Origin: CAVQBP01 sp963782475
GTDB lineage: Bacteria > Bacteroidota > Ignavibacteria > Ignavibacteriales > Ignavibacteriaceae
DNA: 64,000 bases
Assembly (NCBI GenBank): GCA_963782475.1
Contig: CAWAJW010000012.1
Span: forward strand, 620,001 to 684,000
Direction of reading: 5' to 3'
The notes below the pieces were generated by a model. The model was not told the origin of the DNA. It did no database searches and saw only the letters and a program-made list of their open reading frames with translations. The first letter of the stretch is position 1. The number at the start of each line of letters is the position of its first letter. The translations under genes and the position numbers were made by a program. This document shows, piece after piece, positions 55,563 through 64,000 of this stretch.

Positions 55563-57215
55563 CTACTCTTCTTCAATTTGAAATACCGGTTTAATATCTA
55601 CCGGGATGGCGGATAATTTATCAATTAATGATTTCATTGTAGGAGAAATCACTGCATATTTATTTATCAAATCTTTAGCGCCGTTGTAATTTCCAGTGGC
55701 TTCAATAGTTAAAAGTTTATTTGCTAAGTCCTTTACTGATTCATATATTTTATCAAAGTTAACTCTAACCTTATTTGTTCCGGAATTATATTCATAACCT
55801 CCTTTTTCCATTAGATAATTGAATATAATTGCATTACCGCTTCCATGAGCCTCAGTAATCCCAAACCTTACGGAACGAAAAATACCTGCTAAAAAAGTAG
55901 CCCATGTTTCATTGGCAAAAGTTTTTGGAAATAAACCTTTATCAATCATGAAAATATTATTATACATACCTAAAACGTCAGCTTTGCATTCTTCAATCGT
56001 AGAATAAGTCTCTTTTAATTCTTTACTCACTTCGGTTTTTCTGCCGTTTACAGTTATGAAACCAGGACCCACGCCGTGAGATATCTCGTGCATTAATGCA
56101 TGGCTGAAGAAAGCATTAAAAGTAATAAAAGGAAGCTGGGCAGAATCTAATACGATTTTTGATATCGGAATTAATTGCTTTTCAAATTTAGCATCACTGA
56201 TATTTTTAAGCATTACCTTTTTTGAGCCTTTAGCTTTTCTGACCCTTTCATCATTCGGCAGATTAAAAGCCAATGTCTGCACACCTGCTTTAGTATCCCC
56301 AGCTGAATAGACTTCGTTAACAACTACAATCGGTGATTCATTTCCGCGCTGTGTATTCTTATATTTGTTTTCGATCGGTAAATGATTTTCAATATCTTTT
56401 AAATAACTCCCGAACTTCTGAAGCTTTTCGCTTTCAGCAGAATCTTTTATTGTTACAAAACTCTCAAATGAAGCCTTATAGTTAAATAGCTCATCCTCAT
56501 AAACTTCGTAAGGTCCGATTATAACTTCAATTTTATTATCTTTAAGATCCATCCAGGCCATATCGCTTTCAAAATAATTATTAGATTCAAATGCTTTTGC
56601 AACTAATGTTAAATATTTTTTGAGAGAGATATTATCGGCATAATCAGCTGCTTCTTTTAAAAGCGATGCAGCCTTTGTGAGTTCTGCTTTATAAAATTCA
56701 GAATAAGGGATAGCAACCAATTTACCATTTTCTCTACGGATCACTGTAAAAGAAGAAACAAAAGCAGAATCATCTTGGGGATGTTCCTTTATCCAGCTGT
56801 TGAATTCTTCTTTGGTCATATCTTCCGGATAAAAATTTGCTCCTTTAGGTTTTTCCTCATCTCCAATAAATGGCTTGTTATGATCCAGTCTGTCAAAAGG
56901 ACCGAACATTATATCAAAATATTTTAATTGCAATTGATCGATCTTCGATGAAGAATTTTGAAGTCTATATTTAATTTCACTATTCTTAGAATAAACCTGG
57001 TTAAGATAAATAGTATCTATAATTTGAGATGCTTCAAATAATTTTCTTATAACCATCCTTTCTTTTTGATTTAACCCAGTTGAATCATATTTGATTTCAA
57101 TCGGGGCAAATTGATCGATTTTTTCTTTCAGCATTTTAATTTCCTTTGAATCATTTTTATTTGAGCAACCGGTTAATATGACCGCAGCTATTATTGATAG
57201 TAAAAAAAGTTTCAT
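55563..57215 (-). CDS. M49-like (dipeptidyl-peptidase III-related) zinc hydrolase lipoprotein
   Basis: 550 aa. The lipoprotein signal ends LTGC, so Cys17 is lipidated. The metal site reads LMHEISHGVG (HEISH at 376-380) and STIEECKADVLGMYNN (EECKAD at 408-413), the gluzincin layout of peptidase family M49. Classical DPP III has a six-residue HEXXGH; here the spacing is the shorter HExxH. An FGPFDRLDHNKPF segment (about 104-116) and AFNLPNDERVRKAKG are seen in bacterial M49-like proteins. It probably cleaves peptides outside the cytoplasmic membrane. Peptide range unknown. Confidence 0.8.
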   Translation of the reverse strand: MKLFLLSIIAAVILTGCSNKNDSKEIKMLKEKIDQFAPIEIKYDSTGLNQKERMVIRKLFEASQIIDTIYLNQVYSKNSEIKYRLQNSSSKIDQLQLKYFDIMFGPFDRLDHNKPFIGDEEKPKGANFYPEDMTKEEFNSWIKEHPQDDSAFVSSFTVIRRENGKLVAIPYSEFYKAELTKAASLLKEAADYADNISLKKYLTLVAKAFESNNYFESDMAWMDLKDNKIEVIIGPYEVYEDELFNYKASFESFVTIKDSAESEKLQKFGSYLKDIENHLPIENKYKNTQRGNESPIVVVNEVYSAGDTKAGVQTLAFNLPNDERVRKAKGSKKVMLKNISDAKFEKQLIPISKIVLDSAQLPFITFNAFFSHALMHEISHGVGPGFITVNGRKTEVSKELKETYSTIEECKADVLGMYNNIFMIDKGLFPKTFANETWATFLAGIFRSVRFGITEAHGSGNAIIFNYLMEKGGYEYNSGTNKVRVNFDKIYESVKDLANKLLTIEATGNYNGAKDLINKYAVISPTMKSLIDKLSAIPVDIKPVFQIEEE

Positions 57216-57369
57216 TTAAATACCTGTAAATATTTTTATATAAAATATAACGAAACTGAAAGTAATTATCTGTATTAAAAATATATTACTTTATTGATCT
57301 TTTGTATTAATTATCGGCCATTCAGAGATATAAAAATCAAATAAATTTTCCATTTAATTGCTTCCGGTA

Positions 57370-58521
57370 TTAGAAGTAATATTCAACCTGTGAATAAAGA
57401 GAATGGGGATAATACCAATATTCAGAGAAATTGTTTCCATAAGTAATCTGAGCGCCGAGAGTGAGAGATAAATCTGAAGAGATAGAATATAACCCGCTGA
57501 TAACAACGAAACCGCTTCCGTCATTTAAATTCTGATTTACTAATAATGAAGCTGATGTAATAAAAGAGAAAACATAATTAGCAGACATAGCAAGGTAATT
57601 TCTACTTAAATTTAATATCTCTCCGTCTACTAATTTTAATAGTTCATAATTCGATTTATTTGTTTTTCCTTCTCCATTGTATTGATATTCAATTAACGCA
57701 TAAAGTTCAGGTGTTATTTGATAATCGGTTCCTAAAATAAATCTTGTATAATTATCGCTTAAATCCTCTTTATTCATCGATACAATCCCTTCGCCGCGAA
57801 CTCCTGCATTGAAAACACTTCCGGCAAAATCCCAACCAGCATCAATCCTTTTATCGAAATAACCTCCAACAACCGCAAGATCAAACTTGCTCACATTTGT
57901 TCTAAAACGGAAACCGGCGTTGCTATTTTCAATTTTCTTTTGGGGATTATAAACAACATCGAGATCAGTAAAGCTTCCGAAAAAATATGTAAATGCCGCA
58001 GCATCGGCCCCATCTTTTTCAATTTTAGCAAAATTGGCAGGATTAACCGGATTAAAAAGATCCGTTGGATTCCAGATTCGTCCGCTTCCCCAAGCTATTC
58101 TTTGCCTTCCCACAGAAAAATTTCCCCAATTGAAATCCTGTCTGAAATAGAGACGATCAAAATAATGGGTTACTTTATAATTTCCCTTATTGATTATATT
58201 CCATTTTAAATCGAATAGCTGCCTGTTTGTGTTGACTGAAGAAAGATCAAATAATAAATTCTTTTCAGAATATAATGCATCCATTTCATATTCAATATTT
58301 ATCCTTGCATTTTCCCAGAGATCAAGTTCAGGCTTTAACCGAATTCTGTTAAGGTTTAAAAATTGGTTATTAACAGGGAAAGGAAGAAATTCCGGATATT
58401 TTTTCATTATCATATAAACCGGAAGTTCAACAATGTATCCGGTAAAATTTGTTTTAATTTGTGCCTGCAGGATTTTGGACGAGAAAAGAAAACAGATAGT
58501 TAAAAAAAGTCTTTTGCACAT
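57370..58521 (-). CDS. Outer-membrane beta-barrel protein, likely last gene of the ABC/LolA export island
   Basis: 383 aa. Signal peptide about 1-20 (LFLTICFLFSSKILQAQ). The rest alternates polar and hydrophobic residues as in a porin of about 16 strands and ends with QVEYYF, the aromatic terminus of outer-membrane barrels. SVGRQRIAWGSGRIWNPTDL followed by FNPVNPANF is a signature shared with barrels found beside LolA-like/FtsX gene sets. A gap of 248 bases separates it from the ATPase gene, so it may have its own promoter. It may receive the exported lipid or lipoprotein; that is inference. Confidence 0.75.
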   Translation of the reverse strand: MCKRLFLTICFLFSSKILQAQIKTNFTGYIVELPVYMIMKKYPEFLPFPVNNQFLNLNRIRLKPELDLWENARINIEYEMDALYSEKNLLFDLSSVNTNRQLFDLKWNIINKGNYKVTHYFDRLYFRQDFNWGNFSVGRQRIAWGSGRIWNPTDLFNPVNPANFAKIEKDGADAAAFTYFFGSFTDLDVVYNPQKKIENSNAGFRFRTNVSKFDLAVVGGYFDKRIDAGWDFAGSVFNAGVRGEGIVSMNKEDLSDNYTRFILGTDYQITPELYALIEYQYNGEGKTNKSNYELLKLVDGEILNLSRNYLAMSANYVFSFITSASLLVNQNLNDGSGFVVISGLYSISSDLSLTLGAQITYGNNFSEYWYYPHSLYSQVEYYF

Positions 58522-58769
58522 AATTCTTATTTATTAAGGCTTTCTAAATATTCTCTAAGGAGATGTTGTCCAAGTTTTTGACGGCTCATATTTATGCAAT
58601 TTCTTTTTTATTTATTGTTCTAAGTTCATGTCGTTCCAGTTCTTTTAATATAAAATTCACAGATAGCTTATCGCACTGATAATAGTATTTTTCTATTTTT
58701 GGCTTACCATTTTAAGGTTTAAAAAATATTAATTAAGCCAACATTACATCGAAGAAGATAAAAGATTAT

Positions 58770-59438
58770 TTATTCAATTAATCCATCTTTTAATATTAAT
58801 AATCTCTTCGCACGGTTCATTACTTGTTTATCATGAGAAGAGAAAATAAAAGTGATATTTTTTTCTTCATTCATTTTCTGCATCAAATCGAGAAGGTGGC
58901 CTGCAGTTTTTGAATCAAGGTTTGCAGTCGGTTCATCTGCCAGTACAATAGCAGGATTGTTTACAATTGCTCTGGCTACAGCTACCCGCTGCTGCTGTCC
59001 GCCGCTCATCTCATTAGGACGCTTATTTGCCAGATCTTTAATCTCAAGTTCATCCATTAGCTTTAATGCTTTTTCTTCTCTTTCTTTTTCGGGAACACCC
59101 AGCAGCATCATGCTGAATTCAATATTTTCTATAGCGGTAAGTACGGGGATTAAATTATAAGCTTGAAAAATGAATCCTAGCTTATGAAGTCTAAAGCTTG
59201 ATAATTCACTTTTATTCTTTTTAGTAATGTTTTCACCTTCAAAATAGATGGTTCCTTTTGTCGGTTTATCCAGCGCGCCAATCATATTTAATAAAGTTGT
59301 TTTCCCTGAACCGGAAGGTCCTGCGATTACAAGAAATTCACCTTTATGAATATCAAGATCGATACCGCGAATGGCATGAACAGGAACTCCATTATCCTGG
59401 TAAGTTTTTTCTAGGTTTTTTACTTGTATTATTTCCAT
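58770..59438 (-). CDS. LolD/MacB-type ABC transporter ATP-binding protein
   Basis: 222 aa. I start at the ATG at 59438 (MEIIQVKNLEKTYQDNG) instead of the GTG eleven codons upstream. Walker A GPSGSGKTTLL, signature NEMSGGQQQRVAVARA, Walker B IVLADEPTANLDSKT and the SSHDKQVM switch are complete. It pairs with the FtsX-type permeases encoded just upstream on the same strand. Such ATPases power extraction of lipoproteins or lipids from the inner membrane. Confidence 0.9.
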   Translation of the reverse strand: MEIIQVKNLEKTYQDNGVPVHAIRGIDLDIHKGEFLVIAGPSGSGKTTLLNMIGALDKPTKGTIYFEGENITKKNKSELSSFRLHKLGFIFQAYNLIPVLTAIENIEFSMMLLGVPEKEREEKALKLMDELEIKDLANKRPNEMSGGQQQRVAVARAIVNNPAIVLADEPTANLDSKTAGHLLDLMQKMNEEKNITFIFSSHDKQVMNRAKRLLILKDGLIE

Positions 59439-59495
59439 GATTATTTTTTTTGTTGCCGGTTTTATAAGCACAGGTTATTAATCTGTACTCGGATA

Positions 59496-60710
59496 TTAAA
59501 CATAATATATTGCCTTAATTGGTTCCAATTTAATTGCACGATACGCAGGGTATAATGCTCCGATAACAGCAATAAAAGGTATTATAAGAGTTAGTATAAT
59601 TGTATTTGAAACAGAAAGAACCGGGTAAATAACTGCTCCTATGCCAAATGATTTCAATGCATCTGAAAATATGCTGAAATTTATTCCGCTAATAGAAATA
59701 GGCCAGTGAATAAGTAATCCCACAACTAAACCAAGTATTGTCCCGATTACACCAATCAGAAAAGCTTCAAAAACAAACATTAAAAATATTCTGCTGTTTT
59801 TCATTCCTATTGCCATTAGAACTCCAATTTCATTTATTCGTTCAAATACTGACATAAGCATTGTATTTACAATTCCAAAAATTAATGCCAGACCGACAAT
59901 CATATAAAAAATCCACATAGTCTGGTCATAAAGATCCATCTGGTAAATCAACATTGGCAAAAGATCTTTGTATGATAAAACTTCATATTTATTGTTAAGT
60001 TTTGATTCAAGCTCAGATTTTACTTTATCCACATTATGATAATCATTTAAGATTATTGCGTATTCATAAATATGGCTGTCTAAACCAAGCATTTCTTGCG
60101 CTGTTTTAATAGGAATGTAAATAGTTGTTTTGTCAAACTCCGTACTGACAGTCTGAAAAATGCCTGCCACTCTAAAAAGATCAGAGCCAATATTTCCATT
60201 CGGAGTATTGGCCATAACAACAACTTTATCACCTATTCCAACTCCCAATTTGTCTGCAAGCTGTTTGCCGATTACAATATCTCTTTTACTTCCATTAAAA
60301 AATTTGCCTTCAATAATAGATTTTTTGATATCCGAAACTCTCGCTTCCATATCCGGGTATACTCCGTAAATGTATACACCCGAAGAACTGGAAGCGCTGC
60401 TTAATAATCCGAAAGTAATAACTCTCTTGCTGTATGCTTTTATATCTTTTTGATTTTTTACAACCTTTTCCACCTGCTCATTATCGGGGATATAACTTTT
60501 GATAACCTTGTTATCATTAAATCCTTTTTTATGAATTTGAATATGCGAGACGCTATTACTTATTTGATTATTAAGCATCTGTCTAAGCATTCCGTGATCC
60601 AGTCCGTCATAAAAAATAATGGCAATCATTCCAACTATAACCGAACTCAAAACAATTAATGATTTTCGTTTATTTCGCCAAATATTTCGCCATGCTAATT
60701 TTAAGAGCAT
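59496..60710 (-). CDS. FtsX/LolE-type ABC permease, second of two
   Basis: 404 aa. It begins LLKLAWRNIWRNKRKS, then a first helix (LIVLSSVIVGMIAIIFYDG), a periplasmic MacB_PCD domain (about 40-240; GKQLADKLGVGIGDKVVVMA) and three C-terminal helices with the FtsX motif VFERINEIGVLMAIGMKNSR. Four helices plus a large periplasmic domain is the LolCE plan. It would form a heterodimer with the paralogue at 60757. Confidence 0.9.
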   Translation of the reverse strand: MLLKLAWRNIWRNKRKSLIVLSSVIVGMIAIIFYDGLDHGMLRQMLNNQISNSVSHIQIHKKGFNDNKVIKSYIPDNEQVEKVVKNQKDIKAYSKRVITFGLLSSASSSSGVYIYGVYPDMEARVSDIKKSIIEGKFFNGSKRDIVIGKQLADKLGVGIGDKVVVMANTPNGNIGSDLFRVAGIFQTVSTEFDKTTIYIPIKTAQEMLGLDSHIYEYAIILNDYHNVDKVKSELESKLNNKYEVLSYKDLLPMLIYQMDLYDQTMWIFYMIVGLALIFGIVNTMLMSVFERINEIGVLMAIGMKNSRIFLMFVFEAFLIGVIGTILGLVVGLLIHWPISISGINFSIFSDALKSFGIGAVIYPVLSVSNTIILTLIIPFIAVIGALYPAYRAIKLEPIKAIYYV

Positions 60711-60756
60711 ATTAGTACTTAAGGTTTTGACTTTTGATTTTTGAATTTTGACTTTC

Positions 60757-61980
60757 TCAAGTATATCTTATTCCCTTCAAGGGTTCCAGGTTATAAACTT
60801 TATAAGCTGGATATAAGCTTGATAAAAATGAAATTATTACCACAGCTATGGAAACATGTATAAATATTATAAAATCCAAGGTAGATTCTAACCTGGGGAG
60901 AAATCCGTATTCTTCATATATTTTCGTTAGTTCACCTCCAAATATTATAGGATGCTGGACTATATAAAAATTAATTCCATAACCGATTATATTCCCACAT
61001 ATTAAACCAAATAAAGTAATTAATAATGTTTCCAGGTAAACTATTTTAACTAAATTAAATTGGGGCATTCCAATTGCAAGTTCAACACCGAACTCTTTGA
61101 ATCGTTCAGTTATTGACATTAAAATTGTATTTAAAATTCCGAACGCAACAATTACAATTAAAATTCCAAGGAAGAAAATTCCGCTGACATTATCGAATTC
61201 AACTAATTGAGTAAGTTCAGGAACAACCTGGCGCCATAAAAGAACTCTCAAATCAGGATCGGTTATCTTTTTATTTACTGCAGCTTTAACATCAGGAGCA
61301 TCGGAAAGCCCTTTCGCATCAATAGCAATTACATTTATCCTGTTATACATTCCTAGAAGTGATTGGGCTGTTTTTAATCCCATAAAAACCGCCATTGCAT
61401 CAAATTCTTTTGATCCCATCCTTATGGAACCTATAATTTTGAATTTCAAATTACCAAGGCTTCCATCATATCCTTGTGCGAGAACTACAACAGTATCTCC
61501 TATTTTTGCTTTTAAATTTTCAAGCAAAGTAGCACCGATTATTATGTTAGTGCTTGAATCCGATTGCAAAAACTTGCCTTCCTTTATTTTTTCCAGCAAG
61601 GTTGTAACTTTTTTTTCTCCCTGCGGTTCTATTCCAAAGATTGCCGAACCAAGCGAAGCATCTTTAAAGCTGATTAAACCATCAGCATATATTCTCGGAG
61701 TATAGGCTGTAACTTCAGGAATATTATCTAGATTTTCTTTTAATTCTTTAGTATATCTGAAGCTTTTATTTAAAGATGGATTTTCCTGGAATCCTTTTGC
61801 CTGAATTTGTACATAACTTGTAAATTGTTCAATAACGGTTCTATAATTTAAAGCATATGTTCCCAATTGGATTCCTCTCATACCAATTGCAAGGAGCGTA
61901 GCAAAAGTTACAGCAGCAAGAGTAATTATAGTACGCCTTTTATTACGCCATATATTCCGCCAGGCCAGTTTCAGAAGCAT
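60757..61980 (-). CDS. FtsX/LolC-type ABC permease, first of two
   Basis: 407 aa, same plan as the next gene: LKLAWRNIWRNKRRTI, one helix, a MacB_PCD periplasmic domain (GATLLENLKAKIGDTVVVLA) and three C-terminal helices with ITERFKEFGVELAIGMPQFN. The pair of permeases and one ATPase match a LolCDE-like exporter. Upstream, the LolA-like protein gene is on the same strand 119 nt away. Confidence 0.9.
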   Translation of the reverse strand: MLLKLAWRNIWRNKRRTIITLAAVTFATLLAIGMRGIQLGTYALNYRTVIEQFTSYVQIQAKGFQENPSLNKSFRYTKELKENLDNIPEVTAYTPRIYADGLISFKDASLGSAIFGIEPQGEKKVTTLLEKIKEGKFLQSDSSTNIIIGATLLENLKAKIGDTVVVLAQGYDGSLGNLKFKIIGSIRMGSKEFDAMAVFMGLKTAQSLLGMYNRINVIAIDAKGLSDAPDVKAAVNKKITDPDLRVLLWRQVVPELTQLVEFDNVSGIFFLGILIVIVAFGILNTILMSITERFKEFGVELAIGMPQFNLVKIVYLETLLITLFGLICGNIIGYGINFYIVQHPIIFGGELTKIYEEYGFLPRLESTLDFIIFIHVSIAVVIISFLSSLYPAYKVYNLEPLKGIRYT

Positions 61981-62099
61981 AAATTTCTAAACAATTAATA
62001 ATTATTATTATAAATCTTTTTAATTATTTTAAAGACATAATTACAAATATTGAACTTGTTCCTGAACTTGAATTCTAACTTGAATTCTAACTTGAATTT

Positions 62100-62855
62100 T
62101 CAGCTACCTCTTTCTAATTCCTGGAAAGAAAATTTCCTGGCAGGAATTTTTGTATTAAAATCCATATCAAGAATTTCAATCTGAGTATAATTGTCTTTTT
62201 TAGTATTGTCATGCATTGTCCATTTGGCAGGTAGTTTTCTCCCGTTAAAATCTTTAACATCGGAATAGACCAGGTATCTTACCATATTTCCTTTTTCATC
62301 AAAATATTGAACCAGTGCAGGGAGATAATCTTTTTTGCGAACCCAATAATAAAGCTTTCCCCAAACCACAGGAGCATCCGGTTTTGGAGTTAGTTGAATT
62401 TTCCAGGTTTCATTGCCGTCAATTTTTTCATCCCCAATGATTTCCTGATTATAATCTTTTGCCAAATTCGATTCCCTTACCAGATCATCATTTGTAAAAT
62501 TAGAACCGTTCCATGACTGCAGCATCATCGACGGCGGTATTTTTATTGTCGTTTCGGTATTAGCAAGATACTGCCACATTTCATTGCCAATCTTTAAAGT
62601 CTTGTTACCTTCTTCCTTTTTGGGAGACTCTGTTATTATAAGAGAATTTTTGTTTCCCTGCCACCATGATTCCATCACTAATTGCCGGGTAAAATCCTCG
62701 GTGTGTATTGTCATTTTAAATTTTCCTTTTGCAGTCTCTTCACCTTTTACAGCATCTTCTGCTTTTTTAATTATCTCTTCGGCAGTCTGGCAATAAATAA
62801 TTCCCAGCGGTAAAAGAATCAGAAGGAAAATTAAATATTTTTTCATTTTATTCAA
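62100..62855 (-). CDS. LolA-like outer-membrane lipoprotein-sorting protein
   Basis: 251 aa. Signal peptide about 1-22 (KYLIFLLILLPLGIIYCQ). The mature part follows the LolA_like pattern found beside FtsX permeases: AEEIIKKAEDAVKGEETAKG, TRQLVMESWWQGNKNSLIIT, GNEMWQYLANTETTIKIPPS, LYYWVRKKDYLPALVQYFDE, NGRKLPAKWTMHD. It is an unclosed beta-barrel expected to carry a lipid or lipoprotein across the periplasm. A TetR-type palindrome lies 17 bases upstream of its ATG, so it is the first gene of the regulated operon. Confidence 0.87.
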   Translation of the reverse strand: MNKMKKYLIFLLILLPLGIIYCQTAEEIIKKAEDAVKGEETAKGKFKMTIHTEDFTRQLVMESWWQGNKNSLIITESPKKEEGNKTLKIGNEMWQYLANTETTIKIPPSMMLQSWNGSNFTNDDLVRESNLAKDYNQEIIGDEKIDGNETWKIQLTPKPDAPVVWGKLYYWVRKKDYLPALVQYFDEKGNMVRYLVYSDVKDFNGRKLPAKWTMHDNTKKDNYTQIEILDMDFNTKIPARKFSFQELERGS

Positions 62856-62871
62856 TATCCATATTTAAGAA

Positions 62872-62889
62872 TGACTAAACGTTCAGTCA
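62872..62889. promoter_or_regulatory. TetR-type operator in front of the LolA-like operon
   Basis: TGACTAAACGTTCAGTCA is an 18-bp palindrome with one mismatched pair. It is 16 bases from the ATG of the minus-strand gene and matches the second site at 63088 in 15 of 18 positions. Confidence 0.7.
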
Positions 62890-63087
62890 AAAAATAATAA
62901 TAATTTTTAATTTCTCAAAATTAATTATGAAAAAAGGATGAGGGAAATCACTTTTTAATGAGGCGATATATAAAGTATCAGGAGAGATCATTTTATAATC
63001 TATATTACAGACACAATAAAATTATATAAACCTATTAACCTTCTATTTTATAATACTTGCTTTAATGCAGTTTAAAAAATAAATTTA

Positions 63088-63105
63088 TGACTGAACATTT
63101 AATCA
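63088..63105. promoter_or_regulatory. TetR-type operator in front of the regulator gene
   Basis: TGACTGAACATTTAATCA is an 18-bp imperfect palindrome of the same design as 62872-62889. It ends 15 bases before the ATG of the TetR gene, so autoregulation is likely. Confidence 0.65.
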
Positions 63106-63120
63106 ATAAAAATATTTATC

Positions 63121-63723
63121 ATGCCGAGATCCAAAGAACAATACAGGGAAATGAGGGAGAAAACAAGAAAAGCTATTCTTGAAAATGCGTTAAAGCTCTT
63201 CTCAATTAAAGGTTACCATGGAACATCAATAAACGATATTGCTAATTCAGCTGGAATTTCCAAAGGTTTAGCATATAATTATTTTGAAAGTAAACAAAAA
63301 TTGGTAGAAGCCTTATTTGAACAGATGCTGGATATCGGGCAGGATTTTGAAAAAATTCTTGATTCTTCTTTGAATCCGTATGAAATACTTGAAGCTTTGA
63401 TAGAATTTTCATTTCAATATATAGAAGAAAATGAAGAATATTGGCGTTTGTATATTTCATTTGTTATTCAGCCGGAAATAATAGAGCAGGGTAAAAAGTT
63501 CTCGAATGAATTAAATACAAAGATATTAAGTAAGTTTGAAAAAATTCTTAAACAAGTCGGATTAAAAAATCCTGCTATAGAGGCAAGAATACTCGGCGCT
63601 TTATTTGACGGAATTGGAGTAGATTATTTTATTGATAAGGAAAATTTTCCTCTTCAGAAAATAAAAAAATTAATTCTGCAAAGATACAGTAAAGAGGGGA
63701 TTGAGAAATTAAAAGAAATATAA
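63121..63723 (+). CDS. TetR/AcrR-family transcriptional regulator
   Basis: 200 aa. N-terminal helix-turn-helix: KAILENALKLFSIKGYHGTS, INDIANSAGISKGLAYNYFE, SKQKLVEALFEQML, the usual TetR signature (about residues 17-63). The C-terminal helical domain, which should bind a ligand, has no recognisable substrate class. It is divergent from the LolA-like/FtsX/LolD operon, and near-identical palindromes lie in front of both. It probably represses both transcription units. Confidence 0.92.
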   Translation: MPRSKEQYREMREKTRKAILENALKLFSIKGYHGTSINDIANSAGISKGLAYNYFESKQKLVEALFEQMLDIGQDFEKILDSSLNPYEILEALIEFSFQYIEENEEYWRLYISFVIQPEIIEQGKKFSNELNTKILSKFEKILKQVGLKNPAIEARILGALFDGIGVDYFIDKENFPLQKIKKLILQRYSKEGIEKLKEI

Positions 63724-63784
63724 CCAGGAAAATAAAAAGTTAAAAAAGGACAAGTTCCAAATTATTATTTCCTCTTTTTGATTT

Positions 63785-64000
63785 TAGCCCGTATTTCTAA
63801 CACCAGCGGCTATACCGTTTACAGTAATTCTAAGTAAAGAAACCAGTTTGTCTTTTTTTGATTTCGGATAATTCTTTTCTCTATACTGCTTTATGAATTT
63901 TACCTGGATAAAACTAATAGGGTCAATATATGGATTTCTTAAAAGAAGTGAGCTTTGAAGAGATTTGTTATGATCCAGGAGATCATTTTCACCGGTAATT
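63785..64000 (-). CDS. ppc: Phosphoenolpyruvate carboxylase, C-terminal fragment, one-base frameshift
   Basis: Runs off the right edge. The minus strand reads ITGENDLLDHNKSLQSSLLL, RNPYIDPISFIQVKFIKQYR and, after a one-base deletion near 63840-63842 (A-run one short), ITVNGIAAGVRNTG and stop at 63785. RNPYxDP and the NGIAAGxRNTG terminus are invariant in PEP carboxylase, including the C-terminal Gly. It fixes bicarbonate on phosphoenolpyruvate to give oxaloacetate. The frameshift is most likely a sequence error. Confidence 0.9.

Noticed and set aside
1..64000. CRISPR arrays, tRNA or rRNA genes, known riboswitches
   Set aside because: I looked for regular short repeats with unique spacers, tRNA arms and rRNA blocks and saw none; a covariance-model search would be the proper test.

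Overview
The window is AT-rich DNA from a bacterium of the Bacteroidota/Chlorobiota/Ignavibacteriota (FCB) group, most likely an Ignavibacteria-type lineage. The evidence is a set of secreted proteins ending in the type IX secretion (T9SS) sorting domain with the NYPNPFNP motif, a Bacteroidota-style short primary sigma factor, and a gliding-type GldA/GldF/GldG ABC module. I saw no rRNA, tRNA or CRISPR array. Function calls come from motifs and general family knowledge; no database search was run.

Layout. (1) 1-7057: end of a surface-glycan cluster (glycosyltransferases, methyltransferase, SDR epimerase, hexapeptide acyltransferase, asparagine synthase, flippase-like membrane protein). (2) 7371-23120: secreted proteins. 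Three intact two-gene units each pair an SGNH-hydrolase carrying a C-terminal dockerin-like calcium-loop pair with a T9SS protein. In at least two units the T9SS protein has a cohesin-like N-terminal domain. A fourth unit (GH31 glycosidase plus dockerin-like tail, then the T9SS remnant) is wrecked and interrupted by an IS4-type transposase remnant. A LamG/T9SS protein closes the block. (3) 23556-39104: second glycan block (GT39, GT2, GT87, GtrA and a dTDP-3-amino-sugar cassette of ketoisomerases, acetyltransferase and aminotransferase), with many tandem paralogue pairs. (4) 39152-44432: orphan receiver domain, DUF2383 protein, cysK-cysE, a class IV aminotransferase and an M64-type peptidase. 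(5) 44475-50354, minus strand: TPR lipoprotein and the gldA-gldF-gldG-DUF4340 operon. (6) 50976-57215: M23 peptidase, primary sigma factor, TraB-family protein, lytic transglycosylase, M49-like peptidase. (7) 57370-63723: an ABC/LolA-like envelope export island with an outer-membrane barrel, divergent from a TetR regulator, with a matching 18-bp palindrome in front of each of the two promoter-proximal genes. (8) The window ends in the C-terminus of phosphoenolpyruvate carboxylase on the minus strand.

How the parts work together. The glycan genes would make, modify and move lipid-linked sugars for a surface polysaccharide. The SGNH/dockerin enzymes could dock on T9SS-exported partners to form a minimal surface esterase complex; this is the most interesting hypothesis here and it is inference. 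The LolA-like/FtsX/LolD set would move lipid or lipoprotein to the outer membrane under TetR control.

Caution on sequence quality. At least eight otherwise conserved genes, including the primary sigma factor and PEP carboxylase, are broken by a single-base indel, often next to a short homopolymer, and 11.6-15.2 kb is broken far more heavily. Residual sequencing or assembly error is the simplest reading for the single indels, so I annotate those genes across the break.
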